Shown here piece after piece: positions 8,210 through 16,565 of a stretch of DNA of 64,000 bases; position 1 is the stretch's first letter; each line of letters opens with the position of its first letter. The notes under the pieces are model-generated. The model ran no database searches. It was not told where the DNA came from and worked only from the letters and a program-made list of their open reading frames with translations. Made by a program: the position numbers and the translations under genes. The stretch is from IOR16 sp963521065 (GTDB lineage Bacteria > Bacillota > Clostridia > Peptostreptococcales > Anaerovoracaceae), in contig CAUQTI010000006.1 of the NCBI GenBank assembly GCA_963521065.1, forward strand, positions 1 through 64,000, written 5' to 3'.

Positions 8210-8264
8210 AAAAAGTGGTACCGGGCAAAAGGCGAAGAATGCCTTTTTTGCCCCACTTTTTTTG
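8210..8264 (+). terminator. Intrinsic terminator, convergent with gdhA
   Basis: AAAAGTGG and GGGCAAAAGGC pair with GCCTTTTTTGCCC and CCACTTTT, followed by T-runs. It lies between two converging genes and can act for both. Confidence 0.8.
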
Positions 8265-8280
8265 CCGCTACTTTTTAGAG

Positions 8281-9618
8281 CTAAAAGATGCCTTGTGAAA
8301 GCATTGCATCTGCGACCTTTACAAAACCTGCAATATTTGCACCAGCGGCATAGTTTCCGGGAAGATTGTACTCTTCCGCAGCGCTTGCTGCCTTATCAAA
8401 AATGGAATTCATGATTTGATTTAGTTTTCTGTCTGTCTTTTCAAAGCTCCAGGCATAGCGCATGCTGTTTTGTGCCATTTCCAATGCAGAAACTGCAACT
8501 CCGCCGGCATTGGATGCTTTTCCGGGAGAAAAAAGAACCTTATTTTTCTGTAAATAGTGTGTCGCTTCCAGGCTGCAAGGCATATTTGCCCCTTCCGCCA
8601 CTGCAATAACGCCATTTTTGACCAGCGTTTGTGCATCGGAGAGAAGAAGCTCATTTTGTGTTGCACAAGGAAGGGCGATATCACAGGGAACGCTCCATAT
8701 TCCTTTTCCTTCATGGTAAACGGAAGACGGCCGATAGGTCTTATACTCGGTGAGCCGTTTTCGATTCGTTTCCTTTATCTCTTTTATGGCATCTAAGTCA
8801 ATGCCGTCAGCATCGTAAATCCATCCTGAAGAATCACTCATTGTCACAACCTTACCTCCCATTTCCTGCGCTTTTTGGCACGCGTAAATGGCTACATTTC
8901 CGGAACCGGAAATAGCGAAGGTTTTTCCTTCCGGAGCGTTTTTATTTGCACGCAGCATTGCTTCCAGAAAATAGAGAAGGCCAAAGCCTGTAGACTCTTT
9001 GCGCACGAGAGACCCTCCGTAGGAAAGCTCTTTTCCGGTCAAGGTACCGGTATGGCAGTTGCATAAACGTTTATACTGTCCAAAAAGATATCCAATTTCA
9101 CGGCTGCCTACGCCAATATCACCAGCTGGAACATCGGTGTTCGCACCAATATGTCGGTGAAGCTCCGTCATAAAGCTTTGACAGAAGCTCATGATTTCAC
9201 GGTCAGATTTCCCTTTGGGATCAAAATCGGAGCCGCCCTTTCCGCCGCCAATCGGTAGCCCGGTCAGTGAATTCTTGAAAATCTGTTCAAGTCCAAGAAA
9301 TTTAACCACGCTGAAATTAACCGTTGGGTGAAATCGCAAGCCGCCTTTATAGGGCCCGATGGCGTTGTTAAATTGAACGCGGTAACCGCGATTAACTCTG
9401 ATTTTACCCTGATCATCTGTCCAGGTGACTCGAAATTTAATTTGCCGGTCTGGTTCGATCAGGCGCTCTATAATACCGGATTCCTGATACTCAGGATGTC
9501 TCTCTACGACGGGCGCGATTGATTCTAAAATCTCTTCCGCCGCCTGAAGAAATTCTGGTTCGTTTGCATTTGTTTTCCTTAAATGATTCAGTTGATTTTC
9601 CATGTACGTCATATTCAT
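8281..9618 (-). CDS. gdhA: NADP-type glutamate dehydrogenase
   Basis: A 445-residue hexameric-type GDH. It has the substrate domain (GPYKGGLRFHPTVNFSVVKF, LPIGGGKGGSDFDPKGK with the catalytic Lys, PAGDIGVGSREIGYLFGQY) and the Rossmann domain (FAISGSGNVAIYACQKAQEMG, about 230-380), ending AGFVKVADAML. It interconverts 2-oxoglutarate plus ammonia with glutamate. The GSGNVA fingerprint and overall match to E. coli GdhA-like enzymes favour the NADP(H)-specific class, but cofactor choice is inferred. It is a single-gene unit on the minus strand. GGAGAGATGAAT precedes the start; ATG at 9603 is an alternative. Confidence 0.95.
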   Translation of the reverse strand: MNMTYMENQLNHLRKTNANEPEFLQAAEEILESIAPVVERHPEYQESGIIERLIEPDRQIKFRVTWTDDQGKIRVNRGYRVQFNNAIGPYKGGLRFHPTVNFSVVKFLGLEQIFKNSLTGLPIGGGKGGSDFDPKGKSDREIMSFCQSFMTELHRHIGANTDVPAGDIGVGSREIGYLFGQYKRLCNCHTGTLTGKELSYGGSLVRKESTGFGLLYFLEAMLRANKNAPEGKTFAISGSGNVAIYACQKAQEMGGKVVTMSDSSGWIYDADGIDLDAIKEIKETNRKRLTEYKTYRPSSVYHEGKGIWSVPCDIALPCATQNELLLSDAQTLVKNGVIAVAEGANMPCSLEATHYLQKNKVLFSPGKASNAGGVAVSALEMAQNSMRYAWSFEKTDRKLNQIMNSIFDKAASAAEEYNLPGNYAAGANIAGFVKVADAMLSQGIF

Positions 9619-10040
9619 CTCTCCTTGCTGTAAAGTTATTGTACATTCGATATGTTAGTGTTGCCGAATTAATTTAATACTTTAGCACAAGAGAATGAAT
9701 AAAACAATAATTATTTCTGTTTTATTTATTTATTAATAGGAAAAACGTCAATATTAAATTAAAAATAAAATATAACAAGAATATATCCTGTAAAAATTAA
9801 ATAAATTTTAGGAAATTTATTCTAAAGTAAATGATTCGAAAATGGGAATGAAGGATTGCAGACAGAACACATAAGAAATGCTTTGTTTGCGCAAGCTGAT
9901 AGAAAGAGAGTGTATTTCTTCGTCGATAATAAAAATTTTCAAAAATTTTCGATGAGAGAAAAAAGTGAGAGCGGAAAAGCGTTTCTTGTTAAATCAATCA
10001 GATTATCACTCTTTTTTTCTTTAAGGATAAGATAATTAGT
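9619..10040. other. AT-rich intergenic region between gdhA and the MFS gene
   Basis: About 420 bases between divergent genes, rich in A/T, with no ORF of note. It should hold the gdhA promoter (minus strand) and the MFS promoter (plus strand). The repeat AAAATTTTCAAAAATTTTC near 9932 stands out. I cannot name a regulatory class. Confidence 0.4.
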
Positions 10041-11504
10041 GTGGACCATGCGATAAAAATGGCGGAAGGAGTGGTAACTACGTTTTGGAGAAGAAATGAA
10101 ATAATGAGAATTCAGTCAAAAAAATGGTGGATTTATGCGATTACGGGGGCAGCAAATTTCAGCGTATGCTTTGCAATTAACAGCTTAAATTTAGCACTGC
10201 CGATTTTAATGGAGGAATTTGGAGTAACACAGGGGAAGGTCAGCTGGCTGGCTCTTGTCTATACCTTTGTTCCGTGCTGCCTGCTATTACTTTGCGGCAA
10301 GGCTGCCGATCTTTATGGATATAAGAAGCAATATCAAATTGGATTTTGTTTTTTCGCAGTAGTATCCGCCTTGGCTCCGCTCTTATCCAGAAATCTTATC
10401 ACTCTAATTTTTTTCAGGGCACTGCAAGGCCTTGGATACTGCTTGCTTATCTCCATCACACAAGCGACGGTCACGCAAAATTTTGGAGATGAGGAGCGCG
10501 GAAAAGCATTGGGTATCAATTCAGTATTCGTCTCCGTTGGCCTTGCTTCAGGCCCCTCGATTGGCGGCTTTTTACTAACACATTTTTCATGGCATTCGAT
10601 TTTTTATTTTCCGATTCCGTTCTGCTTATTCGGTTTCATTGCAACCAATTTTGTTCTGCCTGAAGACCGCAAAACAGAGAAGCGTGAGAAGTTAGATACA
10701 GCAGGAGGCCTTTTTTTTGCAGCATTTATTGGGACGCTTGCAATCGGGCTTAATTTTAGTGATGAATGGGGATTGAAATCCATGCCCTTTCTCTTATGCA
10801 TTTTAGGGTCAATTTGCGCCTTCTTTTTATTTCTGCGAAGAGAAAAAAAGACGAAAGAGCCAATGCTGCCCTTGGAATTATTTCATAATCGAACCTTTTC
10901 CTGTGCAAATGCAGTTTGTGCATTATCCTACATGACACAGCAGCTGACAACCTATCTTTTCCCCTTTTTTCTAATTCATATTTTGATGCTTCAAGCGGAT
11001 AAGGCGGGATTGCTTATGCTTGCATTTCCCTTGAGTATGATGATTTTTTCACCGCTCGGAGGCATTCTTTCTGATCGGCTCGGAACGCGTAAACCTACGC
11101 TATTTGGCCTCTTGCTCATCGCATTAAATTGTATTTTGGTCGGATTTTTTCACAGTGAGTCAAATTTATTTTTTGTAATGCTTACTTTAATTTTGGTGGG
11201 AATGGGGAATGGCCTGAGTGTGTCCGCTGTCAACTCCGCAATTCTCGGCTCTGTACCAAAACACTATTTGGGGGTGGCTTCCGGTACGCTGGCGACGATG
11301 CGGACCATTGGGAATACCTTTGGAACGGCAATCGGAAGTGTGATGCTGATGAGCAGACAGTCCTACTACAGTTCGAAATTTCCTTTGAGTGAAACAGAGA
11401 GCTATCTCTTGGCACAAAGGGATACCTTTTTCATTGGGCTTGCGCTTGTATTTCTAGCGATATGCTTTATATTGCGGCTGCCAAATCGCGTAAAAAATAA
11501 ATAA
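10041..11504 (+). CDS. MFS drug-export-type transporter (DHA2/14-helix family)
   Basis: A membrane protein of up to 487 residues with about 14 hydrophobic segments and MFS motifs: GKAADLYGYKKQYQIG (motif A), RALQGLGYCLLISITQA (motif B-like), SVGLASGPSIGGFL (motif C, typical of proton antiporters) and the second-half motif A GILSDRLGTRKP. It probably exports hydrophobic compounds using the proton gradient; the substrate is unknown. The GTG at 10041 is poorly placed for a ribosome site; ATG at 10104 (MRIQSKKWWIYAIT) gives a more usual N-terminus. A terminator follows at 11627-11677. Confidence 0.88.
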   Translation: MDHAIKMAEGVVTTFWRRNEIMRIQSKKWWIYAITGAANFSVCFAINSLNLALPILMEEFGVTQGKVSWLALVYTFVPCCLLLLCGKAADLYGYKKQYQIGFCFFAVVSALAPLLSRNLITLIFFRALQGLGYCLLISITQATVTQNFGDEERGKALGINSVFVSVGLASGPSIGGFLLTHFSWHSIFYFPIPFCLFGFIATNFVLPEDRKTEKREKLDTAGGLFFAAFIGTLAIGLNFSDEWGLKSMPFLLCILGSICAFFLFLRREKKTKEPMLPLELFHNRTFSCANAVCALSYMTQQLTTYLFPFFLIHILMLQADKAGLLMLAFPLSMMIFSPLGGILSDRLGTRKPTLFGLLLIALNCILVGFFHSESNLFFVMLTLILVGMGNGLSVSAVNSAILGSVPKHYLGVASGTLATMRTIGNTFGTAIGSVMLMSRQSYYSSKFPLSETESYLLAQRDTFFIGLALVFLAICFILRLPNRVKNK

Positions 11505-11626
11505 AAGAGTTTGATTTTCGTGAATGGAGATTAAAAGGAGGCAAAGAGGAAGACTGTAAGACTTCTTTTTGATGAAGATAAAAGAAAAGTAAAAAAGAGT
11601 AACTGAATGAGAAAAAACCGATAAGC

Positions 11627-11677
11627 ATGCGTTTTGATTTGGTACAGGAAGGCCACTTCAAAGCGCATTTTTCTTTT
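11627..11677 (+). terminator. Intrinsic terminator after the MFS gene
   Basis: ATGCGTTTTGA pairs with TCAAAGCGCAT (one G-T), then TTTTCTTTT. It separates the MFS gene from the ABC transporter operon. Confidence 0.7.
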
Positions 11678-11749
11678 CACAGATTCAAAAGCGAACGCAT
11701 AAAATGGAGGGTGATAATGCTTAAAAAATAAACAATGAGGTGAAGTGCT

Positions 11750-12514
11750 TTGGCAGTTCTTAATGTAAATAAAATCGAACAGAAATATCAGGCGGTGAAC
11801 GGAGAAATCACTGCTTTAAAAGAAATAAATTTTAACGTTGAAAAAGGAGAATTTATCAGTATTGTCGGACCAAGCGGCTGTGGAAAATCCACGCTGCTTT
11901 CTATTATTGCAGGCTTGCTTAAGCCGACATCCGGAGAGATTCTTGTAAATGGTGAAAAGGTAGAAGGAATTTCAGACCATATCGGTTATATGCTGCAAAA
12001 AGATAATCTCTTGGAATGGAGAACAATCTATAAGAATGTCATTCTTGGGCTAGAAATCCGAAATAAACTGACGCAGGAAAACATAGAGCGTGTGATGCAA
12101 TTACTGAAAACCTATGAGCTTTATGAATTCAAGGATAAGTATCCTTCACAGCTTTCCGGTGGAATGCGTCAAAGAGTTGCACTGATTCGGACATTGGCAA
12201 TTAATCCGGATATCCTGCTTTTGGACGAAGCTTTTTCGGCCTTGGACTATCAGACAAGATTGACCGTTACAAATGATGTATATCGGATTTTAAAAAAAGA
12301 GCAGGTGACAACGCTGATGGTCACTCACGATATTCCTGAGGGAATCAGCATGGGGGATAAGATTGTGATTCTCAGCTCCAGACCTGCTGTCGTTAAGGAA
12401 ATTATTCCGATTGATTTTGAGGTGGAAAACAGAACACCGCTGAATTGCAGGAAAAGTCCGAGGTTCAGCGGATATTTTGATCATATATGGAAGGAGTTGG
12501 CTTCCGATGAATGA
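11750..12514 (+). CDS. ABC transporter ATPase, NitT/TauT family
   Basis: A 254-residue nucleotide-binding subunit with Walker A GPSGCGKST (about 43-51), Q-loop MLQKDN, signature LSGGMRQR, Walker B ILLLDEAFSALD and switch His TLMVTHD. It resembles the SsuB/TauB/ThiZ group and should power the permease and lipoprotein encoded next. The start is TTG, preceded by GAGGTGAAGTGCT. A four-codon ORF (ATG CTT AAA AAA TAA, 11717-11731) with its own good ribosome site lies 18 bases upstream. The 3' end overlaps the permease start. Confidence 0.93.
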   Translation: MAVLNVNKIEQKYQAVNGEITALKEINFNVEKGEFISIVGPSGCGKSTLLSIIAGLLKPTSGEILVNGEKVEGISDHIGYMLQKDNLLEWRTIYKNVILGLEIRNKLTQENIERVMQLLKTYELYEFKDKYPSQLSGGMRQRVALIRTLAINPDILLLDEAFSALDYQTRLTVTNDVYRILKKEQVTTLMVTHDIPEGISMGDKIVILSSRPAVVKEIIPIDFEVENRTPLNCRKSPRFSGYFDHIWKELASDE

Positions 12515-13313
12515 AAAAAAAACATCTGAGGAAAGAATCGTTTACTTAATGAAAGAAAAAAGAAGGAAGCAAATGATTCTTTTTTGGCAGATTGGAATTT
12601 TAGTGTGCTTTGTTGCAGCATGGGAGATAGCGGCACGAGTAGGAGTGATTGACAGCTTTATATTGAGCCAGCCGTCACGCATTTGGAATACCTGTGTCCG
12701 TATGGCTCAAAACGGCTTGCTGATGCACATCGGTATTACCGTTTATGAAACCCTGATTGGATTTACGCTGGGGGTTGTTATGGGGACCGTGTTTGCTGTA
12801 ATTCTTTGGTGGAGCAGCTTTATTTCTAAGATAAGTGAACCGTATCTGGTTGTCCTAAACAGCCTGCCAAAGATTGCATTAGGACCGGTGATTATCATCA
12901 TTGTAGGAGCAGGGACTGAGGCAATTATTTTTATGGCGCTCGCGATTTCCTTAATCGTCACCGTACTGGAGATGCTGAACGGATTTCAAAATACAGACAG
13001 AGAATATATAAAAATGGCTGCGACATTTGGCGCAACCAAGCTTCAAATTTTTAAGAAAATTGTTTTTCCGTATAACATCAAGACCTTATTTAATTCATTA
13101 AAGATTAACATCGGTCTCTCCTTGGTCGGTGTCATTGCTGGTGAATTTCTAGTTTCAAAGGCGGGCTTAGGTTACCTGATTGTATACGGAGGACAGGTTT
13201 TTCAGTTAGATTTGGTCATGGCAAGTGTCATTATCTTAGCCATCGTTGCGGCCCTTATGTATGAAGCGGTTGTACTGATGCAAAGAGTTGTGATGCAGTG
13301 GCACGGACATTGA
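12507..13313 (+). CDS. ABC transporter permease, NitT/TauT family
   Basis: This BPD-type permease has 268 residues and about six membrane segments. The EAA-type loop that contacts the ATPase is MAATFGATKLQIFKKIVFPYNI. Its start (ATG 12507, with AAGGAG upstream) overlaps the stop of the ATPase gene. SsuC/TauC/ThiX-like proteins import small organic anions or vitamin precursors. The specific substrate is not deducible from the permease. Confidence 0.92.
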   Translation: MNEKKTSEERIVYLMKEKRRKQMILFWQIGILVCFVAAWEIAARVGVIDSFILSQPSRIWNTCVRMAQNGLLMHIGITVYETLIGFTLGVVMGTVFAVILWWSSFISKISEPYLVVLNSLPKIALGPVIIIIVGAGTEAIIFMALAISLIVTVLEMLNGFQNTDREYIKMAATFGATKLQIFKKIVFPYNIKTLFNSLKINIGLSLVGVIAGEFLVSKAGLGYLIVYGGQVFQLDLVMASVIILAIVAALMYEAVVLMQRVVMQWHGH

Positions 13314-13389
13314 GGGAAGTGCTTTATTATAGGAGGTTATAGGTTACCTTTTAACCTAAATATTATATATGAAATAGAAGGAGTCTAAA

Positions 13390-14394
13390 ATGAGGAAGTC
13401 TTTTAAAGCATTCTGCATTCTGCTCGTTTTTCTTTTCATTGCGGCTGCAATGACAGGCTGTGGAACGAAAACCCAGGGGAAGGAGAAGGTGCGTGTCTGC
13501 GAGGTGACACATTCCATTTTTTACGCACCACAATACGCGGCAATCAATTTAGGATTTTTTGAAGAGGAAGGAATCGAAATTGAGCTGACAAACGGCCAAG
13601 GCGCCGATAAGGTAATGGCTGCGGTGCTCTCCGGAAATGTTGATATCGGTTTTTCCGGGCCGGAAGCTGCGATTTACGTTTACAATGAAGGCAAAGAGGA
13701 CTATGCAGAGGTCTTTGCACAAATGACGAAACGTGACGGTTCTTTTTTCGTAGGGCGAGAAGATGATAATGATTTTACATGGGATAAGGTGAAAGGGAAA
13801 AAAGTACTTCCGGGGCGAAAAGGCGGAGTACCTTATATGACATTGGAATACGTTATCCGGCAAAATGGATTGGATCCTTACAAGGATGTTACACTTGATA
13901 ACAGCATCCAATTTGCCTTGATGGCAGGAGCATTTACAAGTGGAACCGGTGATTATGTCACCTTGTTTGAGCCGACTGCCTCCATGCTGGAAGCAGAGGG
14001 AAAGGGGTATATTGTATCCTCAATCGGCGAAGAGAGCGGTGAAATACCGTATACCGCGTATTTTGCGAAGAAGAGCTTCATCGGAGAAAATTCCGACTTG
14101 ATTGAACGCTTTACAAGAGCAGTTTATAAAGGGCAGCAGTGGGTCGCTTCGAAGGATGCAAAAGAGATTGCGGAAGTCGTAGCACCTTCTTTTCCGGATA
14201 CCGACATTGATATTTTAGAAACGGTAATCCAAAGGTATAAGGATATTGATGTATGGAACGGGAATCCTGTGCTGGAAGAAGCGCCTTTTGAATTGCTTCA
14301 GGAAGTTATGACGCAGGCGGGAGAGCTGAAAGAAAAGGCACCTTACGAAAAGGTTGTCAACAATGTCTTTGCGGAAAAGGTATCGGAGCAATAA
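13390..14394 (+). CDS. ABC transporter substrate-binding lipoprotein (NMT1/SsuA-like)
   Basis: A 334-residue lipoprotein with signal peptide and lipobox ending MTGC at about 21-24. The NMT1/SsuA fold is visible in HSIFYAPQYAAINLGFFEEEGIEIEL, GNVDIGFSGPEAAIYVY and a C-terminal lobe with YDxVT-type segments. AGAAGGAGTCTAAA precedes the ATG. Family ligands include taurine, sulfonates, nitrate, the thiamin precursor HMP and riboflavin. The next operon handles purines, so a nitrogen heterocycle is possible, but that is guesswork. Confidence 0.9.
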   Translation: MRKSFKAFCILLVFLFIAAAMTGCGTKTQGKEKVRVCEVTHSIFYAPQYAAINLGFFEEEGIEIELTNGQGADKVMAAVLSGNVDIGFSGPEAAIYVYNEGKEDYAEVFAQMTKRDGSFFVGREDDNDFTWDKVKGKKVLPGRKGGVPYMTLEYVIRQNGLDPYKDVTLDNSIQFALMAGAFTSGTGDYVTLFEPTASMLEAEGKGYIVSSIGEESGEIPYTAYFAKKSFIGENSDLIERFTRAVYKGQQWVASKDAKEIAEVVAPSFPDTDIDILETVIQRYKDIDVWNGNPVLEEAPFELLQEVMTQAGELKEKAPYEKVVNNVFAEKVSEQ

Positions 14395-14639
14395 AATTTT
14401 CCATAATGCCATATTAAAAAACGGTGCAAGGACAGAAGAGAAGCGTGATTTCAAGAAAGGGATTCGCGCTTCTCATAAAGTAAAAGGTAAAAGCCTAAAA
14501 TTAAAAGCGTACAATTTAATAAAAATATGCATTGAATGTACGAGTATTTGATGAAAAGTCCCTATTATTTTACAGATAAAGTGTAAATAATTAATAAAAT
14601 CTATATATTTTTCGTATGATCTGTGATACGCTGTTTTTA

Positions 14640-14745
14640 TAAAATATTATCTTTAATATTTTCAAATCCAATATAAAATTCGTCAGGATACAAGCTGCAG
14701 GACGGGAAACCTGGTTCGCCAGCAATGGCCGGGGTATCTAAAAAT
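14640..14745 (+). ncRNA. Structured 5' leader of the purine operon, possible riboswitch of unidentified class
   Basis: GGATAC (14686-14691) pairs with GTATCT (14734-14739), enclosing two mutually exclusive hairpin sets: CTGG-TTCG-CCAG (14711-14722), or CAGG (14698-14701) with CCTG (14710-14713) nested in GCTG/CAGC. It is GC-rich in an AT-rich leader and ends 26 bases before the adenine-deaminase-like gene. It does not match the purine, TPP, THF, ZTP, guanidine-I or c-di-GMP motifs I know. Upstream 14395-14640 is AT-rich, with a short hairpin at about 14437-14475 and no gene. Confidence 0.45.
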
Positions 14746-14765
14746 TATTTATTGGAGGTTTTTTT

Positions 14766-16550
14766 ATGCAAAAAAATAAGAACAACTTAAAACAGCTTAT
14801 CCGTGCGGGGAGAGGAATCATTCCTGCGCACACGGTCATCCTTCATGGGAATCTCGTTAACGTGATGTCGTCTGAAATTTATCCGGCAGACGTTGCGATT
14901 TACGAAGATACCATTGTTGCAATCGGTGATGTAAGTGGGTACATCGGGCCAGACACGAAAACGATTGATGCGGCAGGCAAGTATTTGGTACCGGGGTTGA
15001 TTGACGGGCATATCCACAGTGAATGCAGTAAGCTGAGCATAACGAGCTTTGCAAAAGCTGTTGTGCCTTGTGGAACAACAAGTATGATTTCTGGTTTGGA
15101 TGAATACATTTCCGTATCTGGATTGGAAGGACTACAGGAAGTATTTGAGGAAATCAAGGCCAGTCCACTTAAAGTATTTTGGGGTGCGCCGTACAAGACA
15201 CCGTATACCTTCCCGCAGTCAACGGTTGCCTTTAACTTTAATCAAGAGGTACATGCTGTAGTACAAAAATGGCCGGAATGCTTCGGTGTTTGGGAAACTG
15301 TGCGGGAATACGTTCAGGAAGAAGACGAGGATACCTTGGGTGCGATTGAAGAAGCCTTTAAAAACCGACTCCCTGTTTTCGGCTGCGCGCCGATGGCAAG
15401 AGGAAAAGATTTAAACGGTTATTTATGTGCGGGTGTTCGTCTAGACCATGAGAGCTATGATCATGAAGAAGTTGTTGAGAAAATGAGAAATGGCATGCAT
15501 ATGCTGATTCGGGAATCTTCCGTAACTCATTTTTTAAAGGAAAATATTAAAGCAGTGACACAGGTCAACCCTGCACTTGCACGCCGCGTAAGTTTTTGTA
15601 CGGATGATGTAACGGCAACGGATGTGTTGGAAAAAGGACATTTAGATAACTTGGTACGTCTTGCAGTAGCCGAAGGTGTTGAGCCGATGGTTGCAATTCA
15701 AATGGCAACCATTAATAGCGCAGAAGCATATCGCATCGATCATTTGGTCGGCTCTATTTCTCCGGGCAGGATTGCAGATATTCTTTTGGTGGACAGCCCT
15801 GAAACATTCCGTGTTGATGCGGTTATTACAAATGGAAAACTTGTGGCGCAGGGCGGAAAGCTAACGTATGAGCTGAACGCTCCAACGCGGAGCAGTGTGT
15901 TGAGCAGTGCATTGAAATGCAAGCTTACGAAAAAAGAAGACTTTGAATATAAAGTGAATATAAAAGACGGACAGGCGAAAGTTCTTTCTATGGACGTGAA
16001 AGGACCGTTTGTGCGTAAGCGCAGAGACGTTGTTCTTACCGTAAAGGATTCAATGGTTCTGCCGGATACAGAGCAGGATGTATTGATGGTATCTGTTTTA
16101 GAGCGGTTTGGAAGAAACGGAAACAAGTCACTTGCCTTTTGTTCCGGATGGAATTTAAAAAAAGGAGCGATGGCCTCCTCTGCTGCACCGGATGACAATA
16201 ATATTATCGTGATGGGAGCAGACGCACAGGATATGTCGGTTGCGGTCAATCATTTGATTGAAAATGGAGGCGGACAGGTCGTCGTTTGTGACGGGAAAAT
16301 CCTTGAATTTCTGCCATTACCGGTAGGCGGCATTGCCAGTGACTTAGAGCCGCAAGAAATCGCATACAGAGAAACGCTTCTTACAAAGGCGGCAAATCAG
16401 CTGGGATGCAATTTACCAGAGCCTTTGATGTACATGTTCTTTTTACCGATTACGGCGATACCGGATTATGCAATTACCGATGTAGGACCGGTGGATTGCA
16501 TTGCACTCACTACGTTTGATCCGATTTTGGAAGTGATGGAGTCAAAATAA
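14766..16550 (+). CDS. Adenine deaminase-family amidohydrolase with altered metal site
   Basis: A 594-residue member of the Ade family, with N-terminal urease-like beta domain, TIM barrel and the Ade-specific C-terminal domain. The metal motif PGLIDGHIH (H82, H84), the bridging Glu region GVWE, LDHES and CTDD are kept. However, the family segment GHxP is FGCAP here, putting Cys (C207) where a metal-ligand His normally stands. The DPHE segment seen in the neighbouring paralogue is replaced by SGLDEYISV. It may deaminate another purine-like ring or be a specialised subunit. It is the first gene of an operon with the canonical ade and an NCS2 permease. Confidence 0.85.
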   Translation: MQKNKNNLKQLIRAGRGIIPAHTVILHGNLVNVMSSEIYPADVAIYEDTIVAIGDVSGYIGPDTKTIDAAGKYLVPGLIDGHIHSECSKLSITSFAKAVVPCGTTSMISGLDEYISVSGLEGLQEVFEEIKASPLKVFWGAPYKTPYTFPQSTVAFNFNQEVHAVVQKWPECFGVWETVREYVQEEDEDTLGAIEEAFKNRLPVFGCAPMARGKDLNGYLCAGVRLDHESYDHEEVVEKMRNGMHMLIRESSVTHFLKENIKAVTQVNPALARRVSFCTDDVTATDVLEKGHLDNLVRLAVAEGVEPMVAIQMATINSAEAYRIDHLVGSISPGRIADILLVDSPETFRVDAVITNGKLVAQGGKLTYELNAPTRSSVLSSALKCKLTKKEDFEYKVNIKDGQAKVLSMDVKGPFVRKRRDVVLTVKDSMVLPDTEQDVLMVSVLERFGRNGNKSLAFCSGWNLKKGAMASSAAPDDNNIIVMGADAQDMSVAVNHLIENGGGQVVVCDGKILEFLPLPVGGIASDLEPQEIAYRETLLTKAANQLGCNLPEPLMYMFFLPITAIPDYAITDVGPVDCIALTTFDPILEVMESK

Positions 16551-16565
16551 AAAGGAGAGAGCAAA

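Noticed and set aside
8211..8264. T-box-like GGTACC near a hairpin
   Set aside because: The GTGGTACCGGG string lies in a terminator after a convergent gene pair, not in a leader, and lacks the other T-box elements.
11750..14394. Thiamin-precursor transporter under a TPP riboswitch
   Set aside because: The upstream leader has no TPP motif; the family is compatible with many substrates.
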